Source: Streptomyces showdoensis (GTDB lineage Bacteria > Actinomycetota > Actinomycetes > Streptomycetales > Streptomycetaceae). Taken from it: a stretch of 64,000 nt of DNA. The DNA lies in contig NZ_BAAAXG010000012.1 of assembly GCF_039535475.1 (NCBI RefSeq), positions 461,708 to 525,707 of the forward strand. Direction: 5' to 3'. The stretch's first letter is position 1. Every line of letters begins with the position of its first letter. A model generated the notes under the pieces. That model had not been told where the DNA came from. It did no database searches and saw only the letters and a list, made by a program, of their open reading frames with translations. Positions 26,496 through 33,623 of this stretch are shown piece by piece. A program made the translations under genes and the position numbers.

Positions 26496-26876
26496 ATGCC
26501 CGACACCTCATCCGCCCCCCGCGTCCGCGTGCGGCGGATCTACGAGCGGCCCGAGCCGGACGACGGACTCCGGGTGCTCGTCGACCGCCTCTGGCCCCGC
26601 GGCCTCGCCAAGGCCGACGCCCACGTCGACGAGTGGCCCAAGGCCCTCACCCCCTCCGCCGAACTGCGCCGCTGGTACCACGGCCCGGAAGGGGAGTACG
26701 AGGAGTTCCGCCGCCGCTACGCCCGCGAACTCGCCGAACCGGCCGCCGCCGAGGCCCTCGCCTCCCTGCGCGCCCGGACCGAGGAGGGCCCGGTGACCCT
26801 GCTGACCGCCGTGAAGGACCCGACGGGGAGCCATACGTCGGTGCTGGTGGAGGCGCTGGAGGAGCACCGGGGCTGA
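26496..26876 (+). CDS. DUF488-family protein
   Basis: A 126-residue protein with ATG at 26496. The family signature is RVLVDRLWPRGLAKADAHVD, followed by WPKALTPSAELRRWYHG and a helical AEALASLRART, then VTLLTAVKDPTGSHTSVL. Length and motifs are those of stand-alone DUF488 proteins of unknown function. It begins 29 bases after the TetR stop on the same strand, so read-through transcription is possible, although a functional link is not evident. Confidence 0.9.
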   Translation: MPDTSSAPRVRVRRIYERPEPDDGLRVLVDRLWPRGLAKADAHVDEWPKALTPSAELRRWYHGPEGEYEEFRRRYARELAEPAAAEALASLRARTEEGPVTLLTAVKDPTGSHTSVLVEALEEHRG

Positions 26877-27337
26877 GGCCGGTCCGGCCGCGGACGCGGA
26901 CCGGGCCGGGCCGGGACGGCGGTCCCACCGGCCGGTGGCAGCGTAGGGGCGTCAGGGGCGCCCGTGCCGCACCCTCACCCCTTCCCCACCCCGTCCCTGC
27001 CCCGTCCCGCGACCCGCCCCGTCCCGCGACCCGCCCCGTCCCGCGACCTGCCCCGTCCCGCGACCTGCCCCGTCCCGCGACCTGCCCCGTCCCGCGACCT
27101 GCCCCGTCCCGCGACCCGCCGCGGCCCGTCGCACGTCCGAGCCGTTCACGCCACCTCCCGGTGGCCCCCTGGCCACCGGGCCGTGCCCCCGGCACCATGG
27201 GCGCCAGGGCCTGCCGCACCGGTGCGGCGGCGCACCGCACCCGCACGGGGGCGGCGCGCCGGACCGGGCGGCGCCGCACGGCGGCCCGTACGACAGTGGA
27301 CGTCCCACCCCGCACCCCGACCGCGAGGAGGCACCAC
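26877..27337. repeat. Non-coding interval with a 17-base minisatellite (7 copies) and a hairpin
   Basis: Bases 27000-27118 are seven head-to-tail copies of CCCCGTCCCGCGACCYG, differing only at one C/T position. At 27157-27180 CCCGGTGGCC and GGCCACCGGG form a perfect 10-bp stem with a CCCT loop, a possible terminator. The remaining bases are G/C-rich without coding character. The P450 promoter should be in the last 150 bases, but no clear boxes are seen. Confidence 0.85.
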
Positions 27338-28618
27338 GTGGACCCGACCCCCGACCAGGGCCAGGCCCAGCGGGAACGGCACGCCGTGCTCGACGCGCTC
27401 CAGCGCGACCCGTACCCCCTCTACGCCCGGGCCCGGCGCGCCGAGGGCCTGACCTTCGTGCCCGCCCTCGACGCCTGGCTGGTGGCGCGCGACGCCGACA
27501 TCCGGGAGGTGCTGCTGCGGCCGCAGGACTTCTCGTCGGCGCAGGCGCTGCGCCCGGACGTGCTGCCCTCGCCCGCCGCGCTCGCGGTGCTCGCGAAGGG
27601 CTTCGCGGCCCGGCCGACCGTCGTCTCCACGGACGGCCCGGCCCACCGCCGCCACCGCGCGCCGCTCAACAGCGGCCTGTCGGCCGCCCGTACGGCCGCC
27701 CTCACCCCGTACATCCGCCGAGAGGCGGACGCCCTCGCGGCCGCCTTCGCCGACACCCTCGCCGCACACGGCCGGGCCGACCTCATGGCCCACTACGCGC
27801 GCCGCCTGCCCGGCGCCGTCATCGGCAGGCTGCTCGGCCTCGATCCGGCCGACGTGCCCGCCGCCGTGCACGGCTCGTACAGCGCGGAACGACTGCTCTT
27901 CCGGCCGCTCCCGGAGGAGGAACAGGTCGCCGCGGCCGAGGACGTCCTCGGCCTCCAGCAGCTCCTCGACGGCTACGCCCGCGACCGGCGGGCCCGGCCC
28001 CGGGACGACCTCATCAGCACCATGGTCGGCGCGTTGGCGCCCGACGCGGGGCTCGGCCCGGGACCGCGCGAGCTCACCCCCGACCAGCGCTGCGAACTCG
28101 TCTCCAACCTGCAGAACCTGCTCATCGCGGGCCACCTCACCACCACCGCGCTGATCGGCGGGACGGTCCTCCACCTCCTGCGCCACCCCGACCAGTGGCG
28201 GCTGCTGCGCACCCGGCCCGAGCTCGTGCCCGCCGCCGTCGAGGAGGCCGCCCGCTACGACACGGCCGTCCAGGGCTTCCGCCGCACCACCACCCGCCCC
28301 GTCGTCCTGGCCGGCACCGAACTGCCCGCCGGGGCGACCGTCTTCGTCGCGTACGGCGCCGGGAACCGGGACCCGGCCCGCCACCGGGAACCCGACGCCT
28401 TCGACATCACCCGCCCCCACCCGCAGCCCCGCCACCTCGCCTTCGGCCACGGCCCGCACGGCTGCCCGGGATCCCAGCTGGCCCGCCTCCAACTCCGCTC
28501 CACCCTGGAGGCGTTGACCCGTCGACTGCCCGAACTCCGCCTGGCCGACGGCCCTCCGCCGGTGATGCGGCCGACCCTCATCCACCGCTCGCCCGAGGAG
28601 CTGCTCCTCACCCGCTGA
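27338..28618 (+). CDS. Cytochrome P450 with an altered I-helix
   Basis: A 426-residue protein with GTG at 27338 after GAGGAG. Heme-binding loop FGHGPHGCPGSQLA, ExxR in VEEAARYD and the substrate-region signature TDGPAHRRHRAPLNSGLS identify a class I bacterial P450. The I-helix reads LIAGHLTTTALIG: the acidic residue before the Thr pair in the usual AGxE/DTT is Leu. That residue helps proton delivery in O2 activation, so chemistry or efficiency may differ. No ferredoxin or obvious pathway partner is adjacent. Its last 11 bases overlap the tail of the convergent DUF309 gene. Confidence 0.93.
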   Translation: MDPTPDQGQAQRERHAVLDALQRDPYPLYARARRAEGLTFVPALDAWLVARDADIREVLLRPQDFSSAQALRPDVLPSPAALAVLAKGFAARPTVVSTDGPAHRRHRAPLNSGLSAARTAALTPYIRREADALAAAFADTLAAHGRADLMAHYARRLPGAVIGRLLGLDPADVPAAVHGSYSAERLLFRPLPEEEQVAAAEDVLGLQQLLDGYARDRRARPRDDLISTMVGALAPDAGLGPGPRELTPDQRCELVSNLQNLLIAGHLTTTALIGGTVLHLLRHPDQWRLLRTRPELVPAAVEEAARYDTAVQGFRRTTTRPVVLAGTELPAGATVFVAYGAGNRDPARHREPDAFDITRPHPQPRHLAFGHGPHGCPGSQLARLQLRSTLEALTRRLPELRLADGPPPVMRPTLIHRSPEELLLTR

Positions 28619-29102
28619 GCGGCAGCAGCCGCGGCGCCTCCGCCGCGGCGTCCGGCACCGGGGCGCCGGCCGTCTCCACCCGGGCGGCCAGCTCCCGGCC
28701 CCACGCCACCACCCCGGCGACGTCGAGTCCGTACGTCACGGCCCCGGGGCCGTCCGCGTACCCGGCGACCCGCTCCGCCCCGCGTCGCAGCAGCCGCGCG
28801 CCCCCGGTCGCGTTGCCGCGCGCCGCGTGCGTCAGCCCCACCGCGAGCTGGGCGAGCCCCTGCCACAGATCCCGCTCCCGGCCCGGACCCGACTTCCAGG
28901 CGTCCTCGAACACCTCGTGCGCGTGGAACGGCATCCCGGCGTCCAGCAGCCGCTGCGCCTCCCGCACCGTCTCGCCCGGCGCCCGCACGACCCCCTCCGG
29001 CTGCCGCGCCACCCCGGTGGCCCCGTACGGCAACGGCCGCCCGAGCCCGTCCCGCGGCCGGGCGCTCCGCGCCCGCCCGTCCCCGTCCCGATCCCTGTCC
29101 AT
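28608..29102 (-). CDS. DUF309 family protein
   Basis: A 164-residue protein with ATG at 29102; an in-frame ATG at 29129 is an alternative. The defining motif MPFHAHEVFEDAWKSGPGRE lies at about residues 56-75, followed by LWQGLAQLAVGLTHAARGN and GARLLRRGAERV, the two-helix pattern of the family. Function is unknown; the conserved His/Glu residues suggest metal binding. It is convergent with the P450 gene and divergent from the tRNA. Confidence 0.88.
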   Translation of the reverse strand: MDRDRDGDGRARSARPRDGLGRPLPYGATGVARQPEGVVRAPGETVREAQRLLDAGMPFHAHEVFEDAWKSGPGRERDLWQGLAQLAVGLTHAARGNATGGARLLRRGAERVAGYADGPGAVTYGLDVAGVVAWGRELAARVETAGAPVPDAAAEAPRLLPLSG

Positions 29103-29219
29103 GCCCTCATTCTCCGCCGCCCCCATCCGGTGACACCCCGTGTGGTGATCCACCCCGTGAAGTGAGGTAATGTTCTCTTGCACGCAGCCGCGGGGGACAG
29201 ACCCGGGGCGGTCGGGCAC

Positions 29220-29293
<74 letters not shown>

Positions 29294-29310
29294 CTCGAAA
29301 GAGTCGTCAA

Positions 29311-29354
29311 CCGGAGGCCGTTTCAGAGAGATCTGGAACGGCCTCCGGTCTTTT
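29311..29354 (+). terminator. Rho-independent terminator after tRNA-Pro
   Basis: CCGGAGGCCGTT (29311-29322) pairs with AACGGCCTCCGG (29337-29348), giving a 12-bp stem directly followed by TCTTTTCC. This is a textbook intrinsic terminator about 17 bases after the tRNA. Confidence 0.9.
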
Positions 29355-29389
29355 CCGGGGTCGGCCGCGCACGGTGCCGCGTCCCGCCC

Positions 29390-29429
29390 GGTTAACTATC
29401 TTTAAGGCATCAGAAAGCAACAGTTAACC
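29390..29429. promoter_or_regulatory. GGTTAAC/GTTAACC inverted repeat in an AT-rich island
   Basis: GGTTAAC (29390-29396) and GTTAACC (29423-29429) form a perfect 7-base inverted repeat with a 26-base AT-rich spacer containing TAAGGCATC (29403-29411). The same 9-mer occurs at 30212-30220, on the other side of the 29507-29986 gene. Possible operator; function not known. Confidence 0.4.
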
Positions 29430-29506
29430 CCACCCACGCACATCGGCACCCTAAGATGGCATGTGCCGGGGTCCCCGAGAAGCGGGAGGGCCGACGACGG
29501 CACCGG

Positions 29507-29986
29507 TCACCGCGCGGGCGCCGCCGCGGTGTAGAAGACGGAGGACCCCTGCTTGCTGCGGTGGGCGTGCCCCTTGGCGACGAGGTTCTCCAGGGACGTG
29601 CGCACGACGGTGGTCTGGATGTGCCGGTCGCGGTGCCGCTCGCTGAGCGCGGTCGTCACCTCGGTCGCGGAACAGGGCGTGCTGCTCGTGGCCAGGTAAT
29701 GGCGGATCAGCTCGACGAGCGTGACCTTTCCGGCCCCGGAACTCTTTCCGTCCTTCGCGGCCTTCCCGGCCTTCTGCCGGGGAACCTGGCGGCCGGCGCC
29801 CTGGGCGCCCGCCTGAAGGGCCTGCTGAAGGTTGAGCAGAACGCCGTGGTCGTGCATCAGGCCGTCGAGTTCCGCCGTCAGGCGGGCCAGCTCGGCGCGG
29901 ATGCGCTCCTGTTCCGCCACATTGCGCTCGAGATCCTCGGCGACCTTGCTGCTGTAAGCGGACGTGAGTTCCGTTTCTCCCGGCAT
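29507..29986 (-). CDS. Small coiled-coil and winged-helix-like protein, probable regulator
   Basis: A 159-residue protein with ATG at 29986. Residues 8-60 form a strong coiled coil (SKVAEDLERNVAEQERIRAE to TAELDGLMHDHGVLLNLQQA). A Lys/Gly-rich linker lies at about 65-90. The C-terminal part (TLVELIRHYLATSS, ATEVTTALSERH, VVRTSLENLVAKGHAHRSKQ, SSVFYTA) has the helix-helix-helix-wing order of winged-helix DNA-binding domains. I do not recognise a named family. It is alone on the minus strand with AT-rich DNA on both sides, which would suit autoregulation. Confidence 0.7.
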   Translation of the reverse strand: MPGETELTSAYSSKVAEDLERNVAEQERIRAELARLTAELDGLMHDHGVLLNLQQALQAGAQGAGRQVPRQKAGKAAKDGKSSGAGKVTLVELIRHYLATSSTPCSATEVTTALSERHRDRHIQTTVVRTSLENLVAKGHAHRSKQGSSVFYTAAAPAR

Positions 29987-30321
29987 GCTTCTCTCTTCGT
30001 CGAATGGAGTCGGAGGCGCATGACGCCGCCCCGTCGCTATTCCGCCGTCCGCTATTCCGCCGGCCGCTCTCCGTTCCTCGGGAGAGGGCTCGCATCAGCG
30101 GTGTCGCGCGACGGCGGGCTCGCCCCAGGCCCCGCCCGAGCTGCGTCGACGCGAGGGCGCTGAGTCGCGACACGTCGCTGTGCCTGCTGCCGGGTAAGCC
30201 GACGACCACTCTAAGGCATCGTCTTCACATACTCGGTTTTCGATCGCGGGCATGCCATACGGGGAGCATTATTGGCCGTACGACCAATTTCGATCTAAGA
30301 AATTGCAATGTAAACGAAAAT
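29987..30321. other. Relatively AT-rich intergenic interval
   Basis: About 335 bases between the small regulator and the MHYT gene. Bases 30215-30320 are clearly less GC-rich than the surroundings (for example CATTATTGGCC, CCAATTTCGATC, TTGCAATGTAAACG) and encode nothing convincing. The interval should hold the promoter of the 29507-29986 gene and a second TAAGGCATC at 30212-30220. No sure -35/-10 pair is seen. Confidence 0.5.
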
Positions 30322-30357
30322 GCCCGCTTCGACCGGTGGAACCACCGGGAAGCGGGC
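30322..30357 (-). terminator. Intrinsic terminator of the MHYT gene
   Basis: GCCCGCTTC (30322-30330) pairs with GAAGCGGGC (30349-30357), and inside it CCGGTGG pairs with CCACCGG, giving a long stem. On the minus strand it is followed by ATTTTCGTTTA. It begins 24 bases after the MHYT stop. Confidence 0.88.
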
Positions 30358-30380
30358 GCGGGGTGACCGGCCGCGGTCGG

Positions 30381-31154
30381 TCAGCGGCGGGCGCTCGGCA
30401 CGCGCCGGTCGATGTCGGCCTCGTCGTCGCCCAGGATCAGCAGGGGGTCGAAGACCACGATCGTCCCGGCCACGATGAGGAAGGCCAGCGCTCCGACCAG
30501 CGTCGGCAGGACGACCGCGGTCGACCCCGTCCCGGCGGCGGCCGTCGTGTGGGTGTGGAGCTGCACGGAGAAGGCGGCCATGCCCGTGTAGTGCATGCCG
30601 GTCACCGCCACCCCCATGACCAGGCTCGCGCCGATCGCGGCCGACAGGCCCCGGACCGAGACCGCGGCCCAGAGCGCCGCGGTCGCGGCCACCACCGCGA
30701 TCAGCACGGAGACGGCGACGGTCGTCGGGTCGTACCGTACGGTGCCCTCCATCTGCATGGCGGCCATGCCCGTGTAGTGCATGCCGGCCACGCCCAGGCC
30801 GGTGAAGAGGCCCGCGGTCAGCAGGACGGGGAGGCGGGTGCCCCGGTAGACGACGGCGCTGACGCCGACACCCACGGAGACCACCGCGAACAGCAGGCTC
30901 GCCAGGGTCAGCGGCCCGTCGTAGCCGATCGCGGTCTCGCGCACCTTGAAGCCGAGCATTCCGATGAAGTGCATGGTCCAGATGCCGCATCCGATCGACG
31001 CCGCCCCCAGGGCGAGCCACCCCGGCATCCTGCGCCCGCTGCGCACCGACCGGACCGTGCACCGCAGCCCCAGCGCGGAGCCGAGGCAGGCCATGATGTA
31101 TCCCGCGACCGGAGTGATCAGCCCGTAGCTGTAGCCGTCGATCGTGCCCTGCAT
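30381..31154 (-). CDS. MHYT-domain integral membrane sensor
   Basis: A 257-residue protein with ATG at 31154 after AGGGAAC. About seven membrane helices carry the three MHYT repeats: WTMHFIGMLGF (about 58), GMHYTGMAAMQ (about 123) and GMHYTGMAAFS (about 185). Known: these Met/His motifs, near the outer membrane face, are proposed to bind copper and sense gases such as O2, CO or NO. No output domain (GGDEF, HK) is fused, so signalling would need a partner. The divergent PAS protein gene across a 347-base gap is a plausible one. Confidence 0.95.
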   Translation of the reverse strand: MQGTIDGYSYGLITPVAGYIMACLGSALGLRCTVRSVRSGRRMPGWLALGAASIGCGIWTMHFIGMLGFKVRETAIGYDGPLTLASLLFAVVSVGVGVSAVVYRGTRLPVLLTAGLFTGLGVAGMHYTGMAAMQMEGTVRYDPTTVAVSVLIAVVAATAALWAAVSVRGLSAAIGASLVMGVAVTGMHYTGMAAFSVQLHTHTTAAAGTGSTAVVLPTLVGALAFLIVAGTIVVFDPLLILGDDEADIDRRVPSARR

Positions 31155-31501
31155 GAATGTTCCCTGGCCGTTGGTGAAGTGGATATGTGTCAGGCCCCGC
31201 AAGGCCCCGGCGGACTCTACATGACATATGTCTTGCGTCTGTCCCGCGCTCCCGGGATTTGATGGCACTATCGACGTCTTCCTTAACGAAGTCCTAAGCG
31301 TGGACGCGAAGACATATGCGGCTGCTTCTCCTGTGTTTCCATGTGGCGGTGGCACAGGGCATATGACCGGCAGTGGCCGGGCGCCGGCGCGGCTCGCACG
31401 GATGCCGGGGAACGCGGGCGGGAAGCCCGCCGCCGCTCATGCCCTGCCCCGAAGACGTGTGAGAGTCCAGGGACGGCCTGACAGGCAGGAAGAAATCAGC
31501 G
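31155..31501. promoter_or_regulatory. Divergent regulatory region with three CATATG-centred sites
   Basis: Between the MHYT gene and the first PAS gene. CATATG occurs at 31225-31230 (inside the 10-base palindrome GACATATGTC), 31313-31318 and 31360-31365. A fourth copy lies in the promoter region of the second PAS gene (33352-33357). In such GC-rich DNA this 6-mer is rare, so a shared regulator is plausible. Promoter boxes cannot be assigned with confidence. Confidence 0.5.
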
Positions 31502-33127
31502 GTGAACTTCGAGAACAGCCATGCGGTGCTTTCCCTCGTCGAGGGGGCGGCGGTGCGCGTCCGGGCCCGGCCCCACGAGCACGTGCTGGACGTCATTCCG
31601 GACGCCGTGCTGGTCGTCGACGACAACGGGACCGTGGTCAGGGCGAACCTGGCGGCGGCCACCCTGCTCGGACGCGAACGGCACGCGGTCGAGGGGCGGG
31701 GCGTGCTGGACTTCCTGCCGTCCTTCGACTGGAACCTGACCCGCCTTCCGGCGGACCCCGAGTCCTCCGCGGGCCCGCCCGCGGCCCGGCTCCGGACCAC
31801 GGCCCGGGCCGCCGACGGCCGGAGCTTCGCCGCCGAGACCGGGATCGTGCGGCTGGACCGGCACGCCCGGCACGAGGGCCTCCCCTACGGCTCCGCCCTG
31901 GTCGTCTCCCTCCGGGACCTGACGCCGGACGAGGACGCCCGGGCGGCGCTGTCGCGCTCCCTCCTCCAGGCGGAGGCCGTGCTCCGGACCGCCGACGAGG
32001 CGCTGATCGGGACCGACGCGGAGGGCAGGATCAACCTGGTCAACCCGACCGCGGCCCGTCTGCTCGGCGGAAGGGCCGCCGAACTCGGCGGACGCGAACT
32101 GCTCTCCGTCCTCACGTCCGTCGGGCACGACGGCGAGCCGCTGGACGAGGAGGACGCGCCGCTGGCCCGGGCGCTGAGCGACGGACGGGCGAGCAGGATC
32201 CCCGCGCAGGAACTGAGGACGGGCGACGGCACCCGCCTGGCGGCGGACGTCTCCGTCCATCCGGTCACCGAGGACGGCCGGAACGTCGGTGCCGTCGTCG
32301 CGCTCACCGACCGCCGCCCCTACGAGAACCTCGCCGACGAGTACGTCGCCGCGCAGCTCCGCTGCCTCCGCAACCACAAGGCCGAACTCGAACGGCAGCA
32401 GCAGCGCACCGACCGGGCCGTGGACCGCACCCGCGAGCTCACCGAATTCCTCTCCGGCCCGCTGACGACGGCGCTCCACCACCTCCACGCCGAGCTGGGC
32501 CGGCTCGTGGACGACGGCTCCCGCGCGCTGTGGCCCGAGGCGACCGGAAGCCTCGAATCCCTGGCCGCCGACGTCCGCATGACGATGGCCCTCGTGGACA
32601 CCCGGTCCCAGCCGTACCCGCACGACAGCACGCCGGTGGGACCGCGGCGCCGCACCGTGCCCATCGACGACGTGGTGCAGGCGGGGGTACGGGCCGCGGC
32701 GGCCTTCGCGGGGCCGAGCCGGGTGCAGTTCTCGGTCCACGCCCCGAGGTTCTTCGTCCATGTGGACCCCGAGGACATGACGACGGCCGTCGGCCGGCTG
32801 ATAGCCGACGTGATCCACACCGACGCCGAACCGGCGGCACCCGGCCCGCACCACGTCTTCGTCGCGGCCCTCCACCAGCGCAGCCTCCTGCGCATCGAGG
32901 TGCGCGGCCCCTACAACGGCGGCGCGCCGGAGCACTTCGACGTCGTCCAGGACATCGCCACCGCCCACGGAGGGACGCTGCGCACCCATCGGGCGCCGGG
33001 CGTCAGCGGCAGCACCTACGTCCTGGAGCTGCCCTCGGCCGTCCAGGACGAGGTGGTGGCCGGCGCGGAAGAGACGTCCGCGGCCGCCCTGCGGCCCACC
33101 GGCCGGCACCGCTCCCTGACGGCGTAG
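31502..33127 (+). CDS. PAS-PAS protein with degenerate histidine-kinase end
   Basis: A 541-residue protein with GTG at 31502 and AGGA upstream. The first PAS domain is at about 25-140 (VLDVIPDAVLVVDDNGTVVR, then GRGVLDFLPSFDW) and the second at about 155-280 (ADEALIGTDAEGRINLVNPT). A coiled coil follows, then FLSGPLTTALHHLHAEL, which aligns with a kinase H-box (SHELRTPLT) but lacks the phosphoacceptor His. The end (about 370-510) resembles a worn HATPase: DPEDMTTAVGRLIADVI in the N-box position and GGTLRTHRAPGVSGSTYVLEL at the end, but no clear ATP-lid glycines. Probably a cytosolic signal adaptor rather than an active kinase. Paralogue of the next gene. Confidence 0.85.
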   Translation: MNFENSHAVLSLVEGAAVRVRARPHEHVLDVIPDAVLVVDDNGTVVRANLAAATLLGRERHAVEGRGVLDFLPSFDWNLTRLPADPESSAGPPAARLRTTARAADGRSFAAETGIVRLDRHARHEGLPYGSALVVSLRDLTPDEDARAALSRSLLQAEAVLRTADEALIGTDAEGRINLVNPTAARLLGGRAAELGGRELLSVLTSVGHDGEPLDEEDAPLARALSDGRASRIPAQELRTGDGTRLAADVSVHPVTEDGRNVGAVVALTDRRPYENLADEYVAAQLRCLRNHKAELERQQQRTDRAVDRTRELTEFLSGPLTTALHHLHAELGRLVDDGSRALWPEATGSLESLAADVRMTMALVDTRSQPYPHDSTPVGPRRRTVPIDDVVQAGVRAAAAFAGPSRVQFSVHAPRFFVHVDPEDMTTAVGRLIADVIHTDAEPAAPGPHHVFVAALHQRSLLRIEVRGPYNGGAPEHFDVVQDIATAHGGTLRTHRAPGVSGSTYVLELPSAVQDEVVAGAEETSAAALRPTGRHRSLTA

Positions 33128-33623
33128 TGGACGCCGGGAGGCGGGAGGGTTCGGCGGGGAGCGCGAGAGGCTGGGAGGTACACGGCGCGGACGACCGAAC
33201 GGGGGAGACCGGACCGTCCGCGCCGTGTGGGTGCGTGCCGGTGACGCCCACCCTTCAGCGGGGGCGGAGGGCGGAGGCGGAGGTGTTCCAGGAAGACCGG
33301 AATTCCTCGGGCACGCAGAAGAAGTATGACACAGGTGTTCGTCGCATGTGTCATATGAGGCAACGGATGTGACACCTCTTCATGCCATGGGACGGCACCG
33401 CGACTCCCGTCTCATCCCCGCCTGATCGCGACCTCAAGGGTCTCTTAAGAAACGCCGGCCGGCGCTTCCGCGGCTCCTATATGCCATCACCGGATGGTTA
33501 GGTTCCAGCAGCTCACCGCATCACCGCTAGGCCTCCCCTCATCACCGCGCAGGTCCGGGCGTCCCGACCGCCCGGCACCGCACGGCCCCTGCCGGTTCCA
33601 AGGCCCGGAAAGGAAACGTCGCC
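33128..33623. promoter_or_regulatory. Intergenic region with TATGACACA/TGTGTCATA inverted repeat
   Basis: Between the two PAS genes. TATGACACA (33325-33333) and TGTGTCATA (33347-33355) form a perfect 9-base inverted repeat with a 13-base spacer; ATGTGACACC follows at about 33367-33376 as a third half-site, and CATATG at 33352-33357 overlaps the right arm. It lies about 270 bases upstream of the second PAS gene. No gene is visible in the interval. Confidence 0.6.

Noticed and set aside
27000..27118. Minisatellite as a CRISPR array
   Set aside because: The 17-base units are directly adjacent with no spacers and there are no cas genes.
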